A stretch of DNA of 64,000 nt from NCBI RefSeq assembly GCF_963675165.1, contig NC_087377.1:6217122-6281121 (forward strand), written 5' to 3'. The notes beneath the pieces are model-generated. The model did not search any database. It was not told where the DNA came from and was given only the letters and a program-made list of their open reading frames with translations. This stretch comes from Halichondria panicea (taxonomy: Eukaryota; Porifera; Demospongiae; Suberitida; Halichondriidae). Positions 43,901 to 55,500 of this stretch are shown piece after piece (position 1 is the stretch's first letter; each line of letters starts with the position of its first letter). The translations under genes were made by a program, and so were the position numbers.

Positions 43901-46002
43901 TGTACATATAAATATACAAGCAGCACTATAGCTTATAAAAAATTATACCAGTAGGTCTTTCTGAAGCAGTGCCCCTTCTAGAAGTAACACACGCTCCACC
44001 GCTCCCTGTGCTGCCAAAAGAACTCATGTCAGGAATAGTGGAGTCTGGAGCTGAGCTTGACAACGAAGATACTGCAAGGAAACAACATACACATGTTCTT
44101 ATGACATCTACACAAAAATGTACTGTATACATGTAAAAGTTCTCAAGAGAACACAGACATTGCACCTACAGTTACGTGAAGAGTTACAAATGGCGATTAT
44201 GGTTCAATACCCAAACCTAATACATGTATATGGGTACATCACCCTCCACATGTGTGCTTGATGCAGTAGTCGTACACACCTTGTTCACTTGCTTGAGCAG
44301 GTCCTCTCTTACTCTCATCGGGCACGGCAGCCCTGGTTGTGCGAGGGTGAGAATCCACATAACTGTAACCAGTGGAACGCCTGGGAGGATTACTGGCCTG
44401 CATGCATAAAGACACCAATGTAAGTGATGTTTTACAGGTGACTTATATACACATGCACATCCAAATGACTATTACACTCGCAGCTAGTGGTGACACATAC
44501 ATTTACATGTACCATGAGTACAGTGTACGTGCTAAGTAAACCTCCCCAATATACTGCACTGTATTAATAATACGCTACACAAACAGCTGCTGTATAAACA
44601 TGCAACACCATTATGAAGCCATTATGAAGCCATTATATGTATCACTTGCATCTGTTTTGACTCTTGGTGGAGGAAGAGGTGGTCTCCAGGTGGAATCAGC
44701 TGGTGAGACATCTCGTGAAGATTTTCTTTCCACGACTCCACTTCCACTGTCACCAGGAGAGTTTGTGTCCGGAGGATAATATACACTCTCTATAGGCACA
44801 GGATAACTAGTCTTTTTCACTGCACGTGGATGTTGGTAGTGACTCTCAGTCAAGGTGGGGTTGTGTTCCAGCATAGGAGGTTTATGAACATCAACCCCAT
44901 TTCGCTCTTGGCCGAAACAAACGTTTGTATAAAACTGGGACTGAGTGTGTTGGTTGCTGTTTTCCTTGACATATGTACGCACATTGGCAGGGTTGAAGTG
45001 TTCGTAAATGAAAGACGTGTCTTCATATAGTCTTTGGGTTTCGTCCTCATCGACGTTATCTTCAACGCGAACAAGGATATCAAGTTCAATAGGAATTTCC
45101 AACAAGCGTGCATTCTCAGGATCTTGATCGTGAATACTCGTCGCAACAAGTGAGGTTTCCACACTACTGTGGAGCATTTTGACTACAGTAGGTACTCCAA
45201 GCTTTGAATTTGAACCAGTTCTTTGATGCGTTCCAACTTTTCTTGTTGCATTGTCAGTTGGTGTGCTAAATAGAACAGCTTTGGATGGGAAACAATCGGG
45301 CATATGTTTGAGTATTTCGGGCAGATAGAGGCACACATCACGAGGCTTGGTTGAGAAATTTCCAGTGCAATTGGAACTAAGCACCTTATCTTTTCCTGTT
45401 GTCAAGCTGAAAACTTTCAAACTCTGTTTCCCAAGAATTTTGTTTCGCACTTTTCGAACGATCAACAGCTCATTAGCAGAGATAGAAGAATCAGAAGTAG
45501 ACCCCTGATATCCCTTTCTTGCCCACAGAAGTGTAGGTAAAGTGGCCATTTGCAGCACATCAGATACCTTGTCGAACTTGTACCCAGTCATTGCTTCGTT
45601 AATGTTGTTGTGTGGATTGTAGAGAATCGCAAATGGAATTGCAGAATTAAGTGGTACATTGAACCGAGAGCCATTCTCATACTCAATAGCTATGATGGTA
45701 GTGTACTTGAGAAAGTGAACGTTGAATTGATCGCCATCAGACAAAGAGGATTCTTCGTCACTGCCACAAAACCCTTTACATACACGAACTCGAGTAGGAA
45801 ATTCCTGGTGGTGCTTGCTAAGAAACACGGGAAGTGATATTTTCTCACTGGGAGCTGGAACTGGATCTCTGATATCTCTGTAATCCTTGACCAGAATAGT
45901 TGGTTGATCAGAAGTTGGCACAGGTTTCGAATCTAAGCTTTCCATTCGTTGCATTATCGATACCGGGACTGATCGGTTAAGTGGCAAATACTCTCTATCC
46001 AT
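40986..46002 (-). CDS. Gene B: GAREM-like adaptor, CABIT + SAM
   Basis: Six coding exons (minus): 46002-about 44662, 44397-44280, 44071-43949, 43807-43595, 43318-43188, 41219-40986; about 719 residues. The end of exon 1 is not settled: a phase-compatible GT at 44661 is weak and the GT at 44649 gives the wrong phase. ATG 46002 directly follows an acceptor, so a 5' non-coding exon (perhaps 46337-46244) is likely. CABIT is residues about 55-320: TRVRVCKGFCG, DQFNVHFLKY, FNVPLNSAIPFAILYNP, and the core VLSSNCTGNFSTKPRDVCLY. After it come a proline segment WRPPLPPPRVK (SH3-ligand type), a Ser/Gly-rich linker, and SAM at about 643-700 (VLKLLEVMNLQQYVDTF to HRLRLQRVITG). Closest relative in the window is gene A. 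Inferred role: tyrosine-kinase pathway adaptor. Confidence 0.87.
41307..41524 (+). repeat. Dispersed repeat shared with 28449-28674
   Basis: Second copy, in the intron of gene B just before the SAM exon. It is about 95% identical by eye over the aligned part, in the same orientation relative to the host gene as in gene A but at a non-homologous intron. Confidence 0.8.
42861..43007. mobile_element. MITE with CAGGGCTGCA ends and 5-base duplication
   Basis: 147 bases, ends CAGGGCTGCATCCAGGATTT and CCCCCTCAATGCAGCCCTG, with G-tracts inside. Flanked by GGGTC at 42856-42860 and 43008-43012. Lies in the intron of gene B between its last two exons. Confidence 0.87.
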
Positions 46003-46557
46003 CTGTAGCTGTATAAAGATATTAAAGGCATGACGGAACAAAGTCTAGTCATAATCATATATATTAAAATACATAGAATCTATGTAACGATGCTCTCAGG
46101 GGATAGTGTTACCGCATGTCAATGTACATTGTAGAAGAGACTATTAATTAACTATGATTGTTTTAAAACGATGTGTAGAGGATCTACTATATATTGCATA
46201 GGACATTTAATACACTAGCTAGATAGATTTACATAGACTCTACCTGACAAATTTTGACTGGCTCTAAAAGAACTTGCTCTTGGAATTAATTCTTGTGCAA
46301 TTTCCTCGCGTATCTCTTGGCAAAATTTATATACCATCGAACTACCAAGTTTACTACAGCTAAGCTAGCCGGCTGCACTATACTACTATTGAATCACCTG
46401 ATAATTATGATGGGTGTGCTGCAGGTGTGACAGGTGCAAGATGGTTCGATAAAGATTAATTATTATTATTACGGATCCGTCTAGGAAATTTACTGGACTG
46501 CAGCGCATGCGCTGAGTAGTGTTGAGATACGCCCCGTTTTTATAGAAGACGTCGAAC
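46003..46557. promoter_or_regulatory. Probable bidirectional promoter between genes B and D
   Basis: B and D are divergent with start codons 555 bases apart. A candidate 5' exon of B may occupy 46337-46244 (donor CAG/GTAGAG); its ATG is out of frame with B, so it would be untranslated or an upstream frame. The perfect palindrome GCGCATGCGC at 46503-46512 is the consensus of the NRF-1 site common in animal bidirectional promoters and lies 46 bases before the D start codon. The same word also occurs in transposons here, so its role is inferred. Confidence 0.5.
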
Positions 46558-49500
46558 ATGGCGAAGCAATGCTCAATGTACTACCCATTATTCTGCCTTC
46601 TTTCAATTTTCCAAAGCTCTCATCAACAAAGTGGAAGTTCTCTTGGACTTGGTAGTGGAAGTGGAAGTGACCTAATTACAACTACACAACCATCCACAGA
46701 AGGTGTTTAAAAGCTCATACATAACTGTATAATTATACTTGTAGATCATAAATGCATTAATTTTGACATAGCGGTATATTTCGAGGGAATAAATGTTGAT
46801 TAAGCATGTACCACGAATGTTTATACCTCATAATTATCGCATGCCAGGGGCAGATCCAGGACTTTTGGTAGGGGGGGGGGAGGGGGAAACAATACCGTTT
46901 TCTAAAAAAGGTGAACTGTTTTTCATTCTTGGATCTGTTTTCTGCATTGACTCATCAAGACTTCTTAGTCATGCTCAGTATCAAACTGGGTGTGGTCATG
47001 ATAATGTCACCTAGCTACATCGTGATCCAGTGCATGCAGTGAGTGAGTTAATAGCTAGCTAGCTGATAGATCACTATAATAGATGAAGGTTCTTAGGAGG
47101 AAGGGGGGGTGAGCCCCCTATTCCATACCCCTGGATCCGCTCCTGCATGCATGCATGCTGCAAAAATTTTATTCACGAAACCTTTCTATTAGCGGAGACT
47201 GCATGTACAGCGGTTAATTTTCAAATTTTTGTATGAACTGCCCAATTATATTCGTACACTAACAGTGAAGTTGTGTATTGTAGTCATATAATTTCGTAGT
47301 TCGTATGATGCTCTACAATACGACATTTTCCACCCTACGAAATAACCCGCTATAATTCAACAATCAATAAATTTAATTTCCTGTTCATAATAATGTATAG
47401 TAAATGCATTTGGCCACGGAGCCTCTCAGATTTCTACTGCTGTTGTTGACTCAATTCTGACCACCCATGTATACCACCCTTGAGTAATATGCTTTCACAA
47501 AATTAATATCAAAAAGTGTACACGTGAATGATGCTGTGACGAATTGACATCCTCCTCTCCATGCATGCTTGTTTCCTTAGTTTTTTCCCAGGCAAATAAT
47601 TATTTGGAGGTATAATTATTACCATGCAACAAGGAACTCTAACTGGATGGTCACTGTCTCAAAGAAAACAATTTATATAGCTAACACCTCCATCATAGCT
47701 AGATCTGAAGATACACCTTATAAGACGAGCAATGAAATCGGCCTCATTGACAGAAAGTATAGACGTTTATTTGATGAGTATAGCTATTTAGACTGAGGAG
47801 CACCATTAATGTATATTTATGAAAACCTTAATTGCAGTCACCCTAATTATGACATAGTATTTATTATTCACACTATAGTTTTATCACTTCTCCGGCTCGT
47901 TAAATAACGCTTGGTGCTCGAAGATTGCTCGAAATGGGATCATGATTCCGAAGCTATCTTCTTTGACCTCGAGCACCAAGCATAAACGAGTTAATTGGAG
48001 GAGTATAGCTGCTGTGAGTATAACGAGTGCTGCAAGCTGCGCTGTGCTAATTCCTCTCGCCATGTTATGCAATATTATTAAGTGTTGTAGAATAAATCTA
48101 TAATGAGTTTCACATTAAAATTTGCATTTGAATTGTATGTATAACTGAGGATTACATGATATTGTATTATGGATCATGTAAGTGTTTTGTGGCTTATATA
48201 CCAGGACCTCAAGAAAGATGAACATTGATTCTGTCTGGATCTGGATTGTCTCACTCGTGGGGATGAGCGCGCATGCATGTCCACAGGAATAGGGGGCGTG
48301 TCTGCAAAGAGTTCAAGTTCACCTATACTGCTTTAGCAGCTCTTTTCTGATCTTGTAGTTGTAGCTAATGAAGAGCTAGCGCTTTAGTGCAAGGCTAACT
48401 CGAATAAAAACTTTGTGCGAACTAATGATGCTACGAAAGATTCTGAAGAGAACTGCAACAGTCTTCAATTCGAGAAAGAATCTTTAGTTTGCTAATCCAC
48501 GAAAAGAGAACGTGGCTAGAAACATATAGAAGTTGTTAGTTTTCGCCGCATTGCAACCGTTGAGCAGTACATTACAGCTGGAACACACACACACACACAG
48601 TCAGCTTTACCGTATTCCTCGTGCGGCTACGCCTCGAGGCATAATAACCAGATATAATAATACATTACCGGCCGTTGAGTTGTGATTGCTAGGATAAGTG
48701 CCAACCGTATGCTTGACATTAATTAATAATTATTTATACTCAACATTTATTTTTATCTGTTAGTAGTTACTATACATGTACGTAGCTATAATCCATTGTA
48801 TCAAACAGGACCTCTTTTGACTGATGGACAGGACTTCTTGTCATTCCTTAACATTGAGGAAATTGACAATGGAGACCTGAGTGAACTAGGACACACATTG
48901 GATGGATGCTCATCACCAGTGTACATGAATGAAGGAATTCCTTACGGCTCTCGCACAGAAACAATTCTGAGGGTAGGGGTGTATTTGATGTAGTTTTACC
49001 GTACTAATTATTTTTAGTTGCCAGAAAGCTTGACAACATGCACGTCTTCACGTCTTGTCAAATTTTTAGGCCATGCATAATTATAAAGTGATATTAGCAA
49101 TTAAAATTTTTTTAGGTTTGTTCAAATGGAGTAATATCATTTGGAAGACCGTTTACTTGGTGGTATCCCAACGTGTTTCCATCTCGTTATTTTGGGGTGA
49201 GGGAATCAAACGTTGTTGCTGTATTCTGGAACGACCATGATAATCGGCTTTCTGGAAGCCGCATAATTTATAAAACCTACAACCCGAATCAGGGTACAGC
49301 AGCTTCAGCAAAGTTAGAACTAGTCAGTCACTTTGTTTCGAGGAAAACCAAAAGTGATTTCTCGGGGATATGGATGTTGGTTGCTCACTGGATAGATGTA
49401 CCTCCATACCCTTTTGGCTCATACTACTATCAGGTGATTATTGGTGCACAAGTACATACTAGCTTTATAATAGTTGCCTCATGCTCTACCCTATTTCAGC

Positions 49501-52500
49501 GCTATTATGGAGTGAGTGCAATGAGAAATTCTTATCAAGCTATAATTGTTACGGACGGTTTCAAGACCTACACTGTATTTAACTATAACTGTGACATGAT
49601 TGAGTGGTCTGGCAGCTATCGCTATTCTGTTGTAGGCTACAATATCAATTCAAAGTCTGCCCGATCAATAGATTTTCCGTCCTACACAAATCATCCATTG
49701 AGTGGTTACCGAGAGATCAATATGGTTGCATGTAATAATACGGAGTATGGAGTAAGCTGGTCAAACTTAGTTTATCAAATTGGAGCAGCCACAGACTTGA
49801 CACAAAGGGCACGAGCTGAATGTCTAAGCCGAGCTACCAAGGACATTCGATCTTTCCGTGGAAAACAACAATCTTACGATCGTCCATGCCCATGTTCTTT
49901 TTGGCAGGCAATATTCGATAGTCGCTACAGATATGCTTCGTATTATCTAGCACAGATTACTGGAGATTCTAGTTTTTATAATTCTCTATGCTATGTGCAA
50001 AGATTCAAGCCTAGCTCTCCTAACATTGGGGTTCAACTTTGCTGCTACAGCTATGATTTCAGGTTAGTAACTAAATAATGTGACATTACTTAATTAATCC
50101 TTTACCCTACGAAGCAATTTTGGAGCATTGTTGGACTCCTCGTTCGGATACTACGGAAGCTCTTTACTAAGATACAATCCATTCTGGGATCAAGCAAGTT
50201 ATTTGAAAAATGACTATCCTTTCCGAGAATACTGCTGCTTCGATGGTGATATCTGTAAATCATACACCAGTCTTCGTCCAGCAGATTCTTGTTCTACATA
50301 TGTAGCTCCTAGAAGAGGTATACCTATTACCTTAATTTTGTAAATCTAAGATGAATGCTATTATATCCGATGCAGCTTGGTGCTGGGGAGATCCGCATAT
50401 AACAAACCTTGATGGTGGTGTCTTTACTTTTAATGGATGGGGAGAGTACACTCTATTAGATATAAACACAGCTAATACATCATTTGTTCTGCAAGGACGA
50501 ACCCACCCTGTGGGAAACAGTACTGCAACACAGTTGGTCGCAATAGCCTTTGGATTATCTAAGTATTCACCAGTGGAGGTATAATTATATAAAACTCAAG
50601 TTGTTTATACATACCATGCATAATAGGGGAGTTATTACAATAGCTGTACCCAATAGTAATTATGCTTAATTGCCTGCATGTGGCTGGCGACAATAATAAT
50701 GGTAAATATGCTGCACCAAACACATTCTGAACTAACCCTTCCGTTAATGATTGTGTACAAATTCAAATATTGTAGCATACCTTCACTTATTCAACTTCCA
50801 CACTTCCGTTAATGTTAGACCAAATAATTGTATTGCATGTTACAAGAATTGAATTCAACGTATACACAAAAGTAGATGCTTTGTTACAAAATCGCACCAA
50901 AAAGCCAGTTATACAAATTTATTGCACACTCAAATCCAAAGTTACAAATTTGTACGTTTTTTCCTTCTACTTCATTACATTCAGTGTTCTATTTTTATAC
51001 TTACGCCTATAACTTTACCTTCTTCAATAATTCAGCGTCACCCTCGATTCTTAAATCATAAATGAAACATTTAGAACACGTTACTACTGTTTGTTATTAA
51101 AACATGCCCACATGCAGTGAGTATTACTTTGTACCGTAATTATTGTAATTCACACAGGTTCGTCTTCCTGGTGAAAATGATACAGAACCGCTTCTGGTAT
51201 TCTTTGAGGGGAGAGATATCCTAGCTAATGTCTCAAATACGAACGACACATTTGAACATATAAATGCAACTATAACTCGGAGCTCACCTACATCCCTAGT
51301 TGCAAGCTTTCCAAATGGTATTGGAATGATAGTCAACGCTAGTGCAATGCTGGGCTTTACCTTGATTGTTCCCGAAGAGTTTAGAAGCATGGGATCTGGA
51401 CTGAGTGGGAATTTCAATGGGGATGCAACAGATGATGTTGCCTTCAAAAATGGAACAATTTTGACTCCACCAGTGGATGATAGAATTCTACATGAAGTCG
51501 GCCAATCATGTATGACCACATGATACATTATTAATTTTTAAGTATACTCATGGTCACATCAAAGGATTATGGTACTATTTTATTTCAAGTACAGCAGGGT
51601 GAAGTGGTCGTAGGGTGATATCAATACTTCTGTCATCCACAATAATTTTTTGTATTTCCTGGTACAATAACAATAGCCTCAGCGCTAGTAGATTTAGCAC
51701 TACTGCAGGCTAGCTTGTTTCACCAGCTAGCAAAACTCATTGTTTCAGGTACCATGGCATAACACGGTCACCCTGTTATAACAGTACGTCTGTCGACCCT
51801 TCCTGTTACACTTAAACCCACGTACTCTACCTATACCTACTACGAGGACCATGGCACCTTATCGAGCTTCACAATTTTACATTGCCAAGCAGCAGACAAC
51901 ATTAATTTTTTGTATACATGCAGAGACAATAATAGTTACATTATATATACTTATGCATTCGTATTTTCTTGTATTACAGGGATAATCGAACAGGAGGACT
52001 CTCTGTTCACATATCCTGAAGAGTCAACTACTGCAGATTACCAGTTTCCGAATCACATGCCAGTGTTTCTAACAGATGTTCTAGCGGCTGCTCCGCCAGA
52101 TGTACTTGATGCATGTGGAGATAACAATGACTGTATTTTTGATGCTATTCAGACAGGTGATATCAATATTGGAATTCAAACTATGTCATCTAATCAACAG
52201 AATTTAGTCGAGCAAGAGCAAGGAGGTAAGAAAGTAAGAGCTATGAAAAGTTATGCATTAATAATTATTATTCTTGCAGCAAATACCCCACCGGTTATTC
52301 TAGGACCTCGTATTTTACAAATAAGATTCGGTGAAACGGCTGAGCTACACTTTAATGTCACTGACAACAATATCTCTACTATTAATGTATATGTTGCGGG
52401 AGGTGTACCTGAAAATGCAACCTTGACACCTTTTCCTGGGAATGACTATATAGACTATGTTTTCAAGTGGCTGATAACAGAGGAAACAAGTGCACACCTA

Positions 52501-55500
52501 GTATTTGTTGCTGAGGATGAGATGGAGGCTCGATCTGTGCTAAATGTTCAAGTCCAAATATGTGCATGCTTGTATGGAAACTGTACAACAAATGGAGTTA
52601 TCGGATTAAGTGCAAACATTGTTATGCTCAATTGTGAATGTCCAGAAGGTGAGAGGAAATACTGCATTAATATTGTTTTAGGGCAACATGTTAATATTTC
52701 CCTGTTAAATCAACTCGTTTTGTAGGCAGGGAAGGTCTGTTTTGTGAAGAAGACATTAATGGGTGTGCTCAGACTACATGCTTCGAAGGAGTAGAGTGCG
52801 TGGACATACCAGCTCCAGGAGTTGGAGCTGAATGCGGGCCGTGTCCGAATGGCTACTTTGGTGACGGGGGTAAATGTGCAGGTACGTATGTAGTGCCACT
52901 GTTCAGCGCTACAAAATACTGCTTTCCCAATGTAGACATTGATGAATGTATAAATGGGACTGAAAACTGTGCGGACATTTGTGTTAACACTGAGGGTGGC
53001 TTTCAATGTGATTGTAATCCAGGATATCGGTTGTTGAATGCAACTCACTGCAAAGGTAACATGCATTGTCAAACAAGTTGACGTAATTGTTCTTTAAACA
53101 ATCATTTCTACAGATGTTGATGAGTGCTCTATTCGAAATGGAGGCTGCCATCAAATTTGTACTAATAATAATGGTGGATTTAACTGTAGCTGCACTGATG
53201 GATATGAATTATCAAGTGACAGAACATCATGCACAGGTTAGCTTCGATTAATGCATGGTTCTGGCATTAATCAGTTGTCTATCGTGCAGATTCACTTATT
53301 TTAACAATGTGCCCACAATCTGTTTCAATACAGTTTCACCAGATTCAATGTGCAGCGATCTAAACAATTGTGACCAAGTTTGCGTAAATGTATCGGACGT
53401 GGGACAGTGCAGTTGTATGCCTGGTTATGAGCTACGTGCAAATGGACGAACATGTGAAAGTACGTAGAGGTTTTAGGGTGATAGATTAGGTATAGCCATT
53501 ATTTTATACAGTAGACTCTCGTTAATCTGGCCACCACCCTCGGGACAGTTCAGCTTGGCTGGAATAGCGAGTTGGTCGCATTATTTGAAAATAGCCGCGG
53601 CTTAATTAAAAACGACCCTACCTCAAATCTAATGACTAATTTTGCGGCTCTGTCTCAAGGATAATTAATGAATCATTTGTCTACTTATGTGTAATCCAAT
53701 GCCAAACTACACCCAAAACGTTATATCCCTCCGAAAGAAACGTTAATTACATTAAAATGTTTGATGCAGCCAGTAGTGAGTGGCGAGTTTTGTGCAGTAA
53801 ACATAATCATAATTATGCCTCGGTGCGCATGCGCAAGCAAGGTATACGGTGGTGTGTTTGTGTGTCTGTGTGTGTGTGTGTAGACTGTTTCAAGGATCAA
53901 TGAAGTGCAAGTAAGAGTTTCTATAGGCTTCTAGTCATGTTTTCTTGGCTTGGTATTTGTGGATTTGCAAAATAAAGCTTCGTTCTCGAGTTATGCCTAG
54001 TTTTGCTTACTTGGAATGCCATTGCAGCCTTTTCAGAAGAGTCTGTAGCAAAACTTGTTCACCGAGTGTTGCTACTCTACTTAGTAGTTAGCTCTGCACT
54101 AGAACGCTAGCTATTGGTAGCTGCAAGAGTGAGAAGAGAGCTGCAAGGCTCTGCTGACTTGCAGCCATTAATTTTAGACTTGAACTTTTGGCATCGATCG
54201 TTATAACAACAATCATCGTCGATCATTACCCACTCTTTGAGTTTCCCTGTGATTCTGGATTTTGCATGCAGCAAAATCAAAAATGTTCATCATGATAATT
54301 ATAATCAATGTGTGTATAAAAGCTAGCTATTAGTAGCTTTATGTTATGTAGCTTTGGCACCTCCACCGAGGCATCAGCACCCGCGGTGCTTTCATTATTA
54401 TAGCAGTCAATGCCAAACCTATAATGACCGGTATAACAAGGTGGACGTACTTCAGAGAGCCGGAATAGCGAGAGTCTACTGGTAATAGTAATTAGGCCCT
54501 GACAAACTATATTCCTCCCTCCATTCTTCAATTCTTAATTAAAAACTAATCCGGCTCTCTGAATCACAGCATAGATAGAGCAGAGAGGGATTGGAAACGG
54601 AAGTGATTCACGTGATGTTTTACAATATGAAGTTTATGTAGTGGCTCTGGGACCATCCGTGTATCTCCTCATAACTCCCCGCAAAAGCCCGGGAAACTTA
54701 TTATGTTCAATGCATGCATCTCAGAGCTACCCCCAATACTGAATCACATGTCCCCTGATAGTAGGTACCAATTGGAAACGAAGAAAATATATTCTCGATT
54801 GTCGTGAAGTAACTAGAGGTACACAGAGCGCTTTTTCATGTTGTGTTCCTATAATTATAGTTAAGGCTGTGCAACTAAAATAGTGTCCAGTGTCCCAAAT
54901 GGCCTCAAGTATGAGATGAAAGTTGGTGTTTAGCAGTAGAACTGCTCGTGGACTTCTTACAGAGAGCAAACAATTCGCATAAATTATTTATGTTAGCCCT
55001 CACGTTAAAAAGTAAGCCTCGATTAAAACCACGGAGATACACGGATGGTACTTCGAGGGCACTTCCGTTTCCAATCCCTCTCTACTCTATCTATGATCAC
55101 AGACACCATGCATGCAGACACCTCGATAAAATATTAATACCGGCCATTTCGTTTGGCACGGATTGCTAGCTAGATCAGTAGTTGCCCTGCAATATGCTGT
55201 GAAATGTGGATACCTCGCTATTCTGTGCACTGGTTATGCGCGTTGGAAACTCGCTGAAAAACAGCAGTATTGAGAAACACCCACTAAAATAATTGGGAAA
55301 AGTAATTAAGGTATAAGATGGTGGCCGCTTATAGACGAAGCGCTTCAGTGGAAAGAGTTACCGTATAGCCGGTAATTTTCGGGGAACAAAATATTTGTGG
55401 TTCAGCAATATTAATTTTCGTGGATAGTATTTTCGTGGTTGCTGATTGCATTGCAGGTAAAGATAGTCAAGGTTGCTTCATTCGTGGGTAAAATATTCAT

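Noticed and set aside
46244-46337. Coding first exon for gene B (MVYKFCQEIREEI start)
   Set aside because: Joining its donor to the exon 1 acceptor gives a stop within a few codons; better treated as a possible untranslated exon.
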